Shown: positions 26,761 to 34,481 of the stretch, one piece after another
Layout: each line of letters opens with the position of its first letter
How positions within the stretch are numbered: the first letter of the stretch is position 1
From: Odoribacter sp036657595
Lineage (GTDB): Bacteria > Bacteroidota > Bacteroidia > Bacteroidales > Marinifilaceae
DNA: 64,000 bases
Direction of reading: 5' to 3'
Assembly: GCA_036657595.1 (NCBI GenBank)
Contig: JAVXFZ010000005.1
Span: forward strand, 1 to 64,000
The notes under the pieces: generated by a model
Seen by the model: only the letters and a program-made list of their open reading frames with translations
Databases searched by the model: none
What the model was told of the DNA's origin: nothing
Translations under genes and position numbers: made by a program

Positions 26761-27828
26761 TTATTTAATGTTTCCGTTGATGGTTAAGGTTGTTTCTGTA
26801 TTTTTTGGATCGTTGGTGATGACTGTGATGGTTTTGTATTGACGTCCGTTTTTTCCGGTAGAATCAAATATGGTCCGAATGACGGTTGATTTTCCGGGTG
26901 CGAGGGTGTTTTGTCCGAGAGTGACGGCTGTACATCCGCAACTGGCTTTTGTTTTACGAACGATTAGATCACTTTTCCCTTTATTGGTGAGCGTGAAGTC
27001 GCAGTTTGCTTTTTCACCCGTTTTGATGTCTCCGAAGCTGACTTCTTTTTTATCAAATTCTGCTATGGGTGCATTTGCCAATTGTTTTTGATCCAGTTTG
27101 CTGAAATCTTCTGTCAGATTGGCTGTGATTGTCAGACGGTTGTTGTAATTGCGTGCATTGTTTAAGGATAGGATTAAACTTTCATAGCAATAGCCGTAGT
27201 CGTTTTTTTGAGGAGCATTGAGGGTGACAAGGAGGGTCCCTTTTTGACCGGGAGCGACTTTTGTCGGGATAAATGTGGTTTGGATGTATGAGGGTTGGTA
27301 TTGAACTGTCAGGGCAACCGAATCTTTTCGGGTGTTTATGAAGGTCAGTTTTTCCGATACGGTTTGCCACGTGTAGACTTTATCAAAACTAATGTTTGTG
27401 TTTTTGAATTTGATGCCTTCTAAATTGTATTTATAGAGTAGTTCCGGTTTGGCGGGGTTGTCAACGATTTGTCCGGAAAGGTTTAGTTCTAAGCGATTGT
27501 TGCGCGCATTTGAATAGACCAGTGTCTGAAAGTTGAAATTTTCTTGCAAATTAGAAGAGATGAACGAGAGTTTGATTTCACCGGTTTTTCCCGGCATCAG
27601 GGGCTCACGTGTCCATCCCGGTTTTAGAGAGCTACTCATTGGTGAAACGCGGGTGATGATCACGGGTTGTTCGCCGGTGTTTTTAACAGTGTAGGTCACT
27701 GTGGTCGATTGGTCGTCGGCTTTCAGTTCTTTCATCACGATGGTTGATTTTTTGCATTCCAACACGCCTTGGGCAAAGGAATTGGCTGATAAAAGTAGGG
27801 CTGTTATTAAGTATAGGAAGAATTTCAT
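26761..27828 (-). CDS. DUF1573 domain protein (periplasmic), first paralogue
   Basis: 355 residues with a signal peptide (MKFFLYLITALLLSANSFA). It consists of three Ig-like repeats of the DUF1573/HYDIN-like type (TVKNTGEQPVIITRVSPMSS; FTLTNKGKSDLIVRKTKASC). Only the C-terminal repeat keeps the family hallmark SCGCTAV followed by LAPGKSTVIRTIFDSTGK and ITNDP. The upstream paralogue has its SCGCT-type motif in the first repeat instead. It follows that gene by 79 nt, and the two likely form an operon. The function of DUF1573 proteins is not established; an envelope or surface adhesion role is a guess. Confidence 0.88.
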   Translation of the reverse strand: MKFFLYLITALLLSANSFAQGVLECKKSTIVMKELKADDQSTTVTYTVKNTGEQPVIITRVSPMSSSLKPGWTREPLMPGKTGEIKLSFISSNLQENFNFQTLVYSNARNNRLELNLSGQIVDNPAKPELLYKYNLEGIKFKNTNISFDKVYTWQTVSEKLTFINTRKDSVALTVQYQPSYIQTTFIPTKVAPGQKGTLLVTLNAPQKNDYGYCYESLILSLNNARNYNNRLTITANLTEDFSKLDQKQLANAPIAEFDKKEVSFGDIKTGEKANCDFTLTNKGKSDLIVRKTKASCGCTAVTLGQNTLAPGKSTVIRTIFDSTGKNGRQYKTITVITNDPKNTETTLTINGNIK

Positions 27829-27907
27829 AATTGGAATATAAAATAAGGTTGAATACGGATGGTTGTGTTTTGATGTTTGAAATGTCTTTGGATAGCGTGT
27901 CTATCTG

Positions 27908-28966
27908 TTAAAGGACATTTGTCGTTATTTTATAGGTTAAAGTTATGTTTTTCGGATCGTTGGTGGTGAATTGAACTAAACGGATTTTTTTACCCGGATT
28001 GCTATCTGTTTTGAAGCTGATGGTGGCTTTTACTTTTTTACCGGGTTTGATGGTTGATTTTGCTACGTTTATAGACATATTTTTTTCCGAAGGTTTTAAT
28101 TTCCGTACGATTAAATCGGATTTACCTGTGTTTTGAATATAAAATATGTGTACTTGTGGAGTATTTTTGGCGAGGTTGTCTAAGGTCGTTTCCATTTCGG
28201 AGAAAGCAATTGCCGGAGCATTGGTGTAATCGCCGTTGTAGGATGAGAAGTCTTCGTCAATGTTTGCTGTGACGGTAATGTTTTCGATGGTGTTGTTGTT
28301 GACGGTCACTTGTACGTTGTCGCTAACAAAGCCCCAGTCGTTTCTTTTCATTGCATCGTATTTGATCAGGATGATTCCTTTTTCTCCTTTTTGGAGGGTC
28401 GGTGTGTTGATACTGGCTGTGATGTAGGGTCGGTGTGTTGAAACGTTTATGGTGGCTGCTTGTTCTCCTGTGTTGGCTATTTCAATGCTTTTTTCGATTT
28501 TCTGTGTGTTTTTGATATTTCCCAGATTTAAGCTATTTGCCATCATTTTGATGGGTCCTACTGCAAATTTGTAATTACCAAAAGGATTTACGGGTTTACG
28601 AGTGACGTTTCCCCGAATAGTGAGTGACATCACCGGATTCTCTGCATTTGAATTGACGGTGATACTTTTGATGAAAGAGCCCGGACGATTTCGAGGGTCG
28701 TATGATACTTTAATAATGCCTGATTGTCCCGGAGCAACAGGTTGACGATTCCATTCCGGCGTTGTACATCCGCATCCTGCCCGTACGTTGGTGAGTATTA
28801 ATGGTGCTCTTCCTGTATTTTTGAAAATGAAATCAACGGAGGCTTTGCCATTTGCTTCACCAATGGTGCCGAAGTTGTGGGAGGTGTTTTCAAATTCAAT
28901 TTTGGCTTTCTGTCCGAAAACCATCGAAGGCAGAAGAATCATTAATAAAAAAAACAATTTTTTCAT
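27908..28966 (-). CDS. DUF1573 domain protein (periplasmic), second paralogue
   Basis: 352 residues from ATG 28966 (MKKLFFLLMILLPSMVFGQ, a signal peptide); an upstream in-frame start at 29011 would spoil that signal. The first Ig-like repeat carries AGCGCTTPEWNRQPVAPGQS and FIKSITVNSNAENP, the typical DUF1573 block. The C-terminal repeat has the same fold (IQNTGKSDLIVRKLKPSEKN, FTTNDPKNITL) but has lost the cysteines. With its neighbour it forms a pair in which the Cys-Gly-Cys motif is kept at opposite ends. Confidence 0.88.
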   Translation of the reverse strand: MKKLFFLLMILLPSMVFGQKAKIEFENTSHNFGTIGEANGKASVDFIFKNTGRAPLILTNVRAGCGCTTPEWNRQPVAPGQSGIIKVSYDPRNRPGSFIKSITVNSNAENPVMSLTIRGNVTRKPVNPFGNYKFAVGPIKMMANSLNLGNIKNTQKIEKSIEIANTGEQAATINVSTHRPYITASINTPTLQKGEKGIILIKYDAMKRNDWGFVSDNVQVTVNNNTIENITVTANIDEDFSSYNGDYTNAPAIAFSEMETTLDNLAKNTPQVHIFYIQNTGKSDLIVRKLKPSEKNMSINVAKSTIKPGKKVKATISFKTDSNPGKKIRLVQFTTNDPKNITLTYKITTNVL

Positions 28967-29063
28967 TTGTAGTAAGTTTAATATCATTGTTTTGAATTTA
29001 TATATATACACTGTGCCAAGCAGAAACTGTGGACATTAAATAGCCCAAGGCTGTAAAAACTTA

Positions 29064-29071
29064 CAAATGTA
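29064..29071 (-). promoter_or_regulatory. -7 promoter element of the DUF1573 pair
   Basis: Minus-strand TACATTTG fits TAnnTTTG; the leader to ATG 28966 would be about 90 nt. The gap 28967-29352 otherwise holds only this and the rpsO promoter. Confidence 0.5.
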
Positions 29072-29278
29072 GAAATAATAATAAAAAGATGTTGAAATTA
29101 TGTTTTAAATAAAGGTGAAAATTTATAGAAAGAGGGAGGAAGAAAAAAGGATAAAGAATTTTGTGAAGATCATTTCTGTATCCTTTTTATTTCTGCATCG
29201 GTGATTCAATGAATGAACGATTTGTTATTTAAATATGGAGGTGAGTGTCCACAAATATGATGAGTTTTTTGGAGATTT

Positions 29279-29310
29279 TTTGGTAAAATAGATAATATGA
29301 TGTATCTTTG
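29279..29310 (+). promoter_or_regulatory. Promoter of rpsO
   Basis: TTTG (29279-29282), a 20-nt spacer, then TATCTTTG (29303-29310): a full match to the Bacteroidetes TTTG-N19-21-TAnnTTTG promoter. Transcription would start near 29316, 35-40 nt before ATG 29353. Confidence 0.8.
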
Positions 29311-29352
29311 CGGCGTTTAATCGATATGAATCAATTTAAAGAAGTAGTAACT

Positions 29353-29622
29353 ATGTATTTAACATCAGAAAAAAAAGAAGAACTTTTTACCCAATACGGG
29401 AAGTCTAATAAAGATACAGGTTCCTCGGAATCTCAGATAGCTTTATTTTCCTACCGTATTAGTCATTTAACAGAGCACTTGAAAGCCAATCACAAAGATT
29501 TCGGTACACAGAAAGCGCTGATTAAATTAGTAGGAAAACGCAGATCATTGCTTGATTATCTGAAAGACCGTGATATTGAAAGATATCGTGCTATTATTAA
29601 GTTATTGAATATACGTAAATAA
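29353..29622 (+). CDS. rpsO: 30S ribosomal protein S15
   Basis: 89 residues from ATG 29353 (MYLTSEKKEELFTQYGKSNK), exactly the normal S15 length; earlier in-frame ATGs (29326) give a non-homologous extension. The block DTGSSESQIALFSYRI and the C-terminal HKDFGTQKALIKLVGKRRSL are diagnostic. S15 binds the central domain of 16S rRNA. It has its own promoter and terminator and is followed by pnp, the rpsO-pnp order also known from E. coli. Confidence 0.97.
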   Translation: MYLTSEKKEELFTQYGKSNKDTGSSESQIALFSYRISHLTEHLKANHKDFGTQKALIKLVGKRRSLLDYLKDRDIERYRAIIKLLNIRK

Positions 29623-29634
29623 AATACGTTTTCC

Positions 29635-29659
29635 ACAAGCCCGGTATTGCCGGGCTTGT
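29635..29659 (+). terminator. Hairpin between rpsO and pnp
   Basis: Perfect 10-bp stem ACAAGCCCGG / CCGGGCTTGT around TATTG. Only a short T-run follows, so read-through into pnp is likely; it may also be an RNase processing site. Confidence 0.75.
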
Positions 29660-29664
29660 TTATA

Positions 29665-29683
29665 TCCTCCCTCCTCCCTCCTC
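29665..29683 (+). repeat. Tandem TCCTCCC heptamers in the pnp leader
   Basis: TCCTCCC, TCCTCCC, TCCTC: two and a half tandem heptamers. Each contains CCTCC, the same sequence as the anti-Shine-Dalgarno core of 16S rRNA. Confidence 0.7.
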
Positions 29684-29730
29684 AAAAGAATTCCGTTAAA
29701 ATTAATTTCATTTTAACCGTTAAAGTAATT

Positions 29731-31944
29731 ATGAACGTTATTGAAAAAAGCATTACTCTATCTGATGGTAGGGTGATTACACTGGAAACAGGCAAATTGG
29801 CAAAACAGGCTGATGGTGCCGTGATGGTGAAAATGGGCAATACGATGTTGCTTGCAACAGTTGTATCAGCACAGGATGCAGGTCCTGATGTTGATTTTAT
29901 GCCATTGTCAGTAGATTATAAGGAGAAATTCGCGTCGGTAGGACGTTTTCCCGGAGGTTTTACGCGGAGAGAGGGAAGATCTTCTGATTATGAGGTCTTG
30001 GTGTCTCGATTAGTAGATCGCGCTTTACGTCCTTTATTTCCGGATGATTATCACGCTGAAACTTTTGTACAGGTGACTTTGTATTCAGGCGATGAGGAGT
30101 CGATGCCGGATGCATTGGCAGGATTGGCTGCTTCGGCTGCTATCGCTGTCAGTGATATACCGTTTCACGGTCCGATCTCTGAAGTACGGGTAGCCCGCAT
30201 CAACGGAGAGTTTGTGATCAATCCTTCGGCTTCAGCATTGAAACAAGCTGATCTTGATATTATGGTAGGTGCTACCTATGAGAATATTATGATGGTAGAG
30301 GGAGAAATGAATGAAGTTTCTGAAAAAGAGATGTTGGATGCCATTAAATTTGCTCACGTTGCTATTAAGGAACAGTGTTTGATGCAGAAAGAACTTGCTG
30401 AAGCTGTCGGTAAAGCAAAACGGACTTATTGTCACGAAGTGAACGATGAGGAACTTCGGAAAGATATTTGGGCTAAATGTTATCAGAAAGCATACGATGT
30501 AGCTCGGCAATGCAATGCCGATAAGCATTTGCGTGCTGAATTGTTGGAGAATGTGCGGGCAGAATATTTGGCTACACTGAGTGAAGAAGATCAGAATGCC
30601 AAAAAAACATTGGTGGCTCGTTATTATCACGATGTAGAAAAAGAGGCGATGCGCCGGATGATTCTTGATGAAGGGGTACGTTTGGATGGACGTACGACGG
30701 AACAGATTCGTCCGATTTGGTGTGAAGTGGGTTATCTGCCGGGTCCTCACGGATCATCTGTTTTTACACGTGGTGAGACTCAATCTTTGTCAACGGTTAC
30801 TTTGGGAACGAAGTTGGACGAGAAATTGATTGATGAGGCTACTATTCAAGGGAAAGAAAGATTATTGTTACATTATAATTTTCCTCCTTTTTCTACGGGT
30901 GAGGCGAAAGCATCCCGTGGGGTAGGACGTCGTGAAATCGGTCACGGTAATTTGGCATTACGTGCCTTGAAATCAATGATCCCAACAGATTTTCCTTATA
31001 CAATACGGATTGTATCGGATATTCTGGAATCTAACGGATCTTCTTCAATGGCAACCGTATGCGCCGGAACATTGGCGTTGATGGATGCCGGTGTGCCGAT
31101 GAAAAAGCCGGTGACGGGTATTGCAATGGGGTTGATTACGGATAAGGGATGTGCGAAATATGCGATTTTGTCGGATATTTTGGGTGATGAGGATCATTTG
31201 GGTGATATGGACTTTAAGGTGACCGGTACGCGTGACGGTATTACTGCTACGCAGATGGATATTAAGGTGGACGGATTGTCGTATGATATTATGGAACAGG
31301 CATTGGAACAGGCAAAGAGGGGACGTATGCATATTATGAATATCATAACAGAAACAATGCCGGCTCCGCGTGCAGATTTGAAGCCACACGCTCCACGTAT
31401 TGTCAGTGTTACGATTGATAAGGATCAGATTGGTGCATTGATTGGTCCCGGAGGAAAGATTATTCAGGATATTCAGGAGAAATCAGGCGCAACGATTAAT
31501 ATTGAAGAGGTGGGGAATAAAGGTATTGTAGATGTTTCAGCAACGAATAAAGACGCAATTGATAAGGCGTTGGCTCGTATTCGTGCGATTGTTGCAAAAC
31601 CGGAAGTGGGTGAAATTTATGACGGTATCGTGAAATCTATTATGCCCTTTGGTGCATTTATAGAGATTATGCCGGGTAAGGATGGTCTGTTGCACGTTTC
31701 TGAGATCGACTACAAACGGATTGAAAAAGTAGAAGATGTATTAAAAGAAGGTGAACATATTCAAGTGAAATTGTTAGAGGTTGATGCGAAGACGGGGAAA
31801 CTTCGTTTGTCGCATAAAGCCTTGTTGCCGAAGCCGGAAGGTTATCAGGAAAGACCTGAGAGACCGGAAAGACGGGATCGTGGCGAAAGAATTGAACGCC
31901 CTGAAAGACGGGAACGTCCGGAACGTTCGGAACATAACGATTGA
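29731..31944 (+). CDS. pnp: Polyribonucleotide nucleotidyltransferase (PNPase)
   Basis: 737 residues from ATG 29731 (MNVIEKSITLSDGR). PNPase is the phosphorolytic 3'-5' exoribonuclease of the RNA degradosome. Two RNase PH domains surround a helical linker; FSTGEAKASRGVGRREIGHG and the catalytic DILGDEDHLGDMDFKV lie in the second. A KH domain (IGALIGPGGKIIQDIQEKSG) and an S1 domain (GEIYDGIVKSIMPFGAFIEI) follow. Unusually, the protein ends in about 30 residues rich in Arg, Glu and Pro (RPERPERR-like repeats), a probably disordered tail that could bind RNA or a partner. It follows rpsO. Confidence 0.97.
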   Translation: MNVIEKSITLSDGRVITLETGKLAKQADGAVMVKMGNTMLLATVVSAQDAGPDVDFMPLSVDYKEKFASVGRFPGGFTRREGRSSDYEVLVSRLVDRALRPLFPDDYHAETFVQVTLYSGDEESMPDALAGLAASAAIAVSDIPFHGPISEVRVARINGEFVINPSASALKQADLDIMVGATYENIMMVEGEMNEVSEKEMLDAIKFAHVAIKEQCLMQKELAEAVGKAKRTYCHEVNDEELRKDIWAKCYQKAYDVARQCNADKHLRAELLENVRAEYLATLSEEDQNAKKTLVARYYHDVEKEAMRRMILDEGVRLDGRTTEQIRPIWCEVGYLPGPHGSSVFTRGETQSLSTVTLGTKLDEKLIDEATIQGKERLLLHYNFPPFSTGEAKASRGVGRREIGHGNLALRALKSMIPTDFPYTIRIVSDILESNGSSSMATVCAGTLALMDAGVPMKKPVTGIAMGLITDKGCAKYAILSDILGDEDHLGDMDFKVTGTRDGITATQMDIKVDGLSYDIMEQALEQAKRGRMHIMNIITETMPAPRADLKPHAPRIVSVTIDKDQIGALIGPGGKIIQDIQEKSGATINIEEVGNKGIVDVSATNKDAIDKALARIRAIVAKPEVGEIYDGIVKSIMPFGAFIEIMPGKDGLLHVSEIDYKRIEKVEDVLKEGEHIQVKLLEVDAKTGKLRLSHKALLPKPEGYQERPERPERRDRGERIERPERRERPERSEHND

Positions 31945-31954
31945 GAACAATAAT

Positions 31955-31980
31955 AAAGAGAGGCGAAAGCCTCTTTTTTT
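31955..31980 (+). terminator. Rho-independent terminator after pnp
   Basis: AGAGGC (31959-31964), GAAA tetraloop, GCCTCT (31969-31974), with flanking A- and T-tracts extending the stem and giving a strong T-run. Confidence 0.88.
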
Positions 31981-31991
31981 ATTTAATTTGC

Positions 31992-31999
31992 TATATTTG
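31992..31999 (+). promoter_or_regulatory. -7 promoter element of pdxA
   Basis: TATATTTG fits TAnnTTTG and lies 22 nt before the ATG at 32022, giving a leader of about 15 nt. Confidence 0.6.
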
Positions 32000-32021
32000 C
32001 AATGCATAAAATTTCGGTAAT

Positions 32022-33116
32022 ATGGAGAATAGATTAATTGTAGGGATCACCCAAGGAGATGTGAATGGTATCGGGTATGAGTTGATCATCAAGATGATGG
32101 CGGAAAACAAAATTTGTGAAGTTTGTACGCCGGTTCTTTTTGGTTCTTCTAAGGTGGCCGCTTATCATCGTAAGGCTTTGAATGTAGAGAATTTCAGTCT
32201 GAATAGTATTCAGAGGGCACAGGAGGCGAACGCAAAGCGTTGCAATGTGATTAATTGTGTTGATGATGCGATAAAAGTGGATTTGGGACAAGAAACGCCG
32301 GAATCGGATGAGGCTTCAATGATTGCTTTGAATGCAGCATTGGAATCGCTGGATCGGAAAGAGGTGGATGTAGTGGTTGGGGCTCCTCAGGGGTGTAATT
32401 CTTTTCAGCCATTTTTGAGTTGTCCGTCTTTTATGGCAGATCGCTATGATGCCCGAAATATAATGCCGTTGTTGGTGGGGGTAAAGATGAAGATGGGATT
32501 TGTGACGAGTCATCTGCCTTTTAAAGATGTTCCGGAGAATATTACGGTTGCTAATGTTTATAATAAGTTGAGGTTGTTGGATGATTGTTTGAGGAAGGAT
32601 TTTACGATCCGTAAGCCTCGCATTGCTGTGTTGGGCTTGAATCCTCACGCCGGTGAGAATGGTCTGTACGGACAAGAGGAAAAGGAGATTATTGTTCCGG
32701 CAATAGAGAAAGCCCGTAATAGCGGTGTAATGGCTTTGGGACCTTATGCTCCTGACAGTTTGTTTGGTGGTGTTGATTTTGAGAAGTTTGATGTTATTTT
32801 GGCGATGTATCACGATCAGGGGATGACTCCGTTTAAGGCGATAGAGGGGAATGATGGGGCTGTCTTGTTGGCAGGATTGCCGATCGTATATACTTCAACG
32901 GTTCACGGAATGGCTTACGATATTACCGGACAGGGGATTGGCGATGAATCTGCTATGAGAAATGCCGTTTATTTGGCAATTGATGTGTATAATAATCGAC
33001 AAATGAATGCCGAACTTGCAGAGAATCCGTTGAAACATTATGATATTGCTTCTAATAGTAATGAAAGCGATCTGAATGTAGAACAGATTGCGGGAGTGCA
33101 AAGAGAAGTGGAATAA
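32022..33116 (+). CDS. pdxA: 4-hydroxythreonine-4-phosphate dehydrogenase PdxA
   Basis: 364 residues. PdxA oxidises 4-phosphohydroxy-L-threonine with NAD+ in the DXP-dependent pyridoxal phosphate pathway. The N-terminal GITQGDVNGIGYEL is the family GDPxGIGxE block; LGLNPHAGENGLYG and AMYHDQGMTPFKA supply the metal-binding histidines. VHGMAYDITGQGIGDESAM is typical of the Bacteroidetes form, which is slightly longer than the E. coli enzyme (about 330). It has its own promoter; no other pdx gene is adjacent. It converges with the glsB-like gene. Confidence 0.95.
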   Translation: MENRLIVGITQGDVNGIGYELIIKMMAENKICEVCTPVLFGSSKVAAYHRKALNVENFSLNSIQRAQEANAKRCNVINCVDDAIKVDLGQETPESDEASMIALNAALESLDRKEVDVVVGAPQGCNSFQPFLSCPSFMADRYDARNIMPLLVGVKMKMGFVTSHLPFKDVPENITVANVYNKLRLLDDCLRKDFTIRKPRIAVLGLNPHAGENGLYGQEEKEIIVPAIEKARNSGVMALGPYAPDSLFGGVDFEKFDVILAMYHDQGMTPFKAIEGNDGAVLLAGLPIVYTSTVHGMAYDITGQGIGDESAMRNAVYLAIDVYNNRQMNAELAENPLKHYDIASNSNESDLNVEQIAGVQREVE

Positions 33117-33214
33117 TAAGTTTTATAGTGATTGTGATTTTCTTAAAAGGAGTCGTTTAGAGTTTTTAAATGTTCTCTGAGTCGTTTGATGTTGTTTCTA
33201 TGGAGTTGAAGAGC

Positions 33215-34171
33215 TTACATTCTGCTTAGTCTACTGAGCATTCGAGGAATATAAGTGGCGATATGCCGTTTCTTTTTTGCTTCATAGACATCAGATATTT
33301 GGATGAGAATGGCTGTTTCTTCTACTCCTCCGAATCCCGGATTGATAGCAGTGCCGAACATTTTCATTGAGGGTGAAAGGCTCATATAGGCGTTCACTAA
33401 GGGAGGGATATTTTCACCGAGTTCGCGTACATAACGGGATAGCATTCTGTAATCGTCATCGTAGTTTGTTCCGGTAAAGATTTGTTTCATTTGTTGTTCG
33501 TCAATGTTGATCTCCAAAGGAATAATGGGTACGACAAGTTTTTCGCGGTCTTGAAAATATTTCTTCATAAAATACAGAATCATATTTCTTGCCTGTATGT
33601 TGAAACTGGTGTACATTGTTACTTTCCCAAAGAAGTATTCAATTTCCGGATGTTCAACGGTTAATGCGCCCAGTCCGTCCCAAAGGTTGTCGAGAGCAAA
33701 TACTGATTTGCGTCCCATCCGGGTGGATTGGTAGAGCGGATGTACGAATGAACGCCCCAGTTCTATCATACGAGGGAGGTAACTGATTTTGAATTGATCG
33801 GAAAAATGGAATAGTTCGCTGGTGGCAAGATTGGGCTCTCCTGCCGTATTTTCGGGTAAATGGTTGCAAAGAATATAACGGTAGCCGCCGATGATTTCCT
33901 TTTCTTTCGGATCCCATACAATCAGTTGTTGGTAGGGAGAGTTTTCTGCAATGTCAAATTCATCCAGGTCTATTTCTTTGCCTGTACCGCCCCCTGCACT
34001 ACGAAATGTCAGTTCGCGAATACGACCTACTTCACGGATTAGATTAGGGGCGGATTTGAAGTTAAATGTATAGATTTCATTCCCACCTTTATTGGTTTTC
34101 CGCATAAAACATTCTTCGGTCAATTCAGCAATAAGTTTTTCTTTATCAATAGGATAAATGACAGGTTGCAT
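33215..34171 (-). CDS. glsB: GNAT-fold lipid N-acyltransferase, GlsB type
   Basis: 318 residues of the hemolysin/OlsB-like GNAT group. Visible blocks are VGRIRELTFRSAGGGTGKEI, the central WDPKEKEIIGGYRYILCN, then LPRMIELGRSFVHPLYQST and GKVTMYTSFN. This arrangement matches GlsB of Bacteroides, which transfers a 3-hydroxyacyl chain from acyl carrier protein to glycine in the first step of glycine-lipid synthesis. In Bacteroides thetaiotaomicron glsB lies beside glsA, the second acyltransferase; no glsA is present here. An ornithine-lipid or other amino-acid acceptor cannot be excluded. Confidence 0.82.
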   Translation of the reverse strand: MQPVIYPIDKEKLIAELTEECFMRKTNKGGNEIYTFNFKSAPNLIREVGRIRELTFRSAGGGTGKEIDLDEFDIAENSPYQQLIVWDPKEKEIIGGYRYILCNHLPENTAGEPNLATSELFHFSDQFKISYLPRMIELGRSFVHPLYQSTRMGRKSVFALDNLWDGLGALTVEHPEIEYFFGKVTMYTSFNIQARNMILYFMKKYFQDREKLVVPIIPLEINIDEQQMKQIFTGTNYDDDYRMLSRYVRELGENIPPLVNAYMSLSPSMKMFGTAINPGFGGVEETAILIQISDVYEAKKKRHIATYIPRMLSRLSRM

Positions 34172-34255
34172 TTTTATAGTATTGTTTGAGTTTTTGTAAT
34201 TTCTTTTTTCTTTTTTATGAATCGTGATGGATAGTTGCTATCTGATTTGAAGTTA

Positions 34256-34263
34256 CAAATATA
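34256..34263 (-). promoter_or_regulatory. -7 promoter element of the glsB-like gene
   Basis: Minus-strand TATATTTG fits TAnnTTTG; the leader to ATG 34171 would be about 80 nt. It shares the 310-nt gap 34172-34481 with the divergent C11 peptidase promoter. Confidence 0.5.
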
Positions 34264-34304
34264 GTATTTAATCCTGAAAATATGAGATTCGGAAATAAAA
34301 AACC

Positions 34305-34334
34305 TTGTCTATCCCTTTCAATTTTGTACTTTTG
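34305..34334 (+). promoter_or_regulatory. Promoter of the clostripain-family gene
   Basis: TTG (34305-34307), 19-nt spacer, TACTTTTG (34327-34334): close to the full Bacteroidetes consensus. The leader to ATG 34482 would be about 140 nt, long for this window. Confidence 0.65.
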
Positions 34335-34444
34335 TGTCGTTTGGAAAGAAAAAAGCGGAGAACAATGTTTCTTTATTTTCGTATCTTCACAGACTAAAAA
34401 ATAGTGGAAGTCAATAGATTTATAGATGTGACGTTGTGTCGTTG

Positions 34445-34479
34445 TAATTGTTTGACGTATTTAATTGTTTGACCTTATT
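34445..34479 (+). repeat. Tandem 17/18-bp repeat just before the C11 peptidase start
   Basis: TAATTGTTTGACGTATT (34445-34461) is followed directly by TAATTGTTTGACCTTATT (34462-34479) and then TAATG with the start codon. TTTGAC within each unit could be a regulator site or a slippage product. Confidence 0.6.
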
Positions 34480-34481
34480 TA

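Noticed and set aside
29665..29683. Short tandem repeat as a CRISPR array
   Set aside because: Heptamers without spacers; no cas genes in the window.
30232..30750. Antisense frame of 172 codons within pnp
   Set aside because: pnp is a clear, conserved gene on the other strand; the frame has no recognisable domain.
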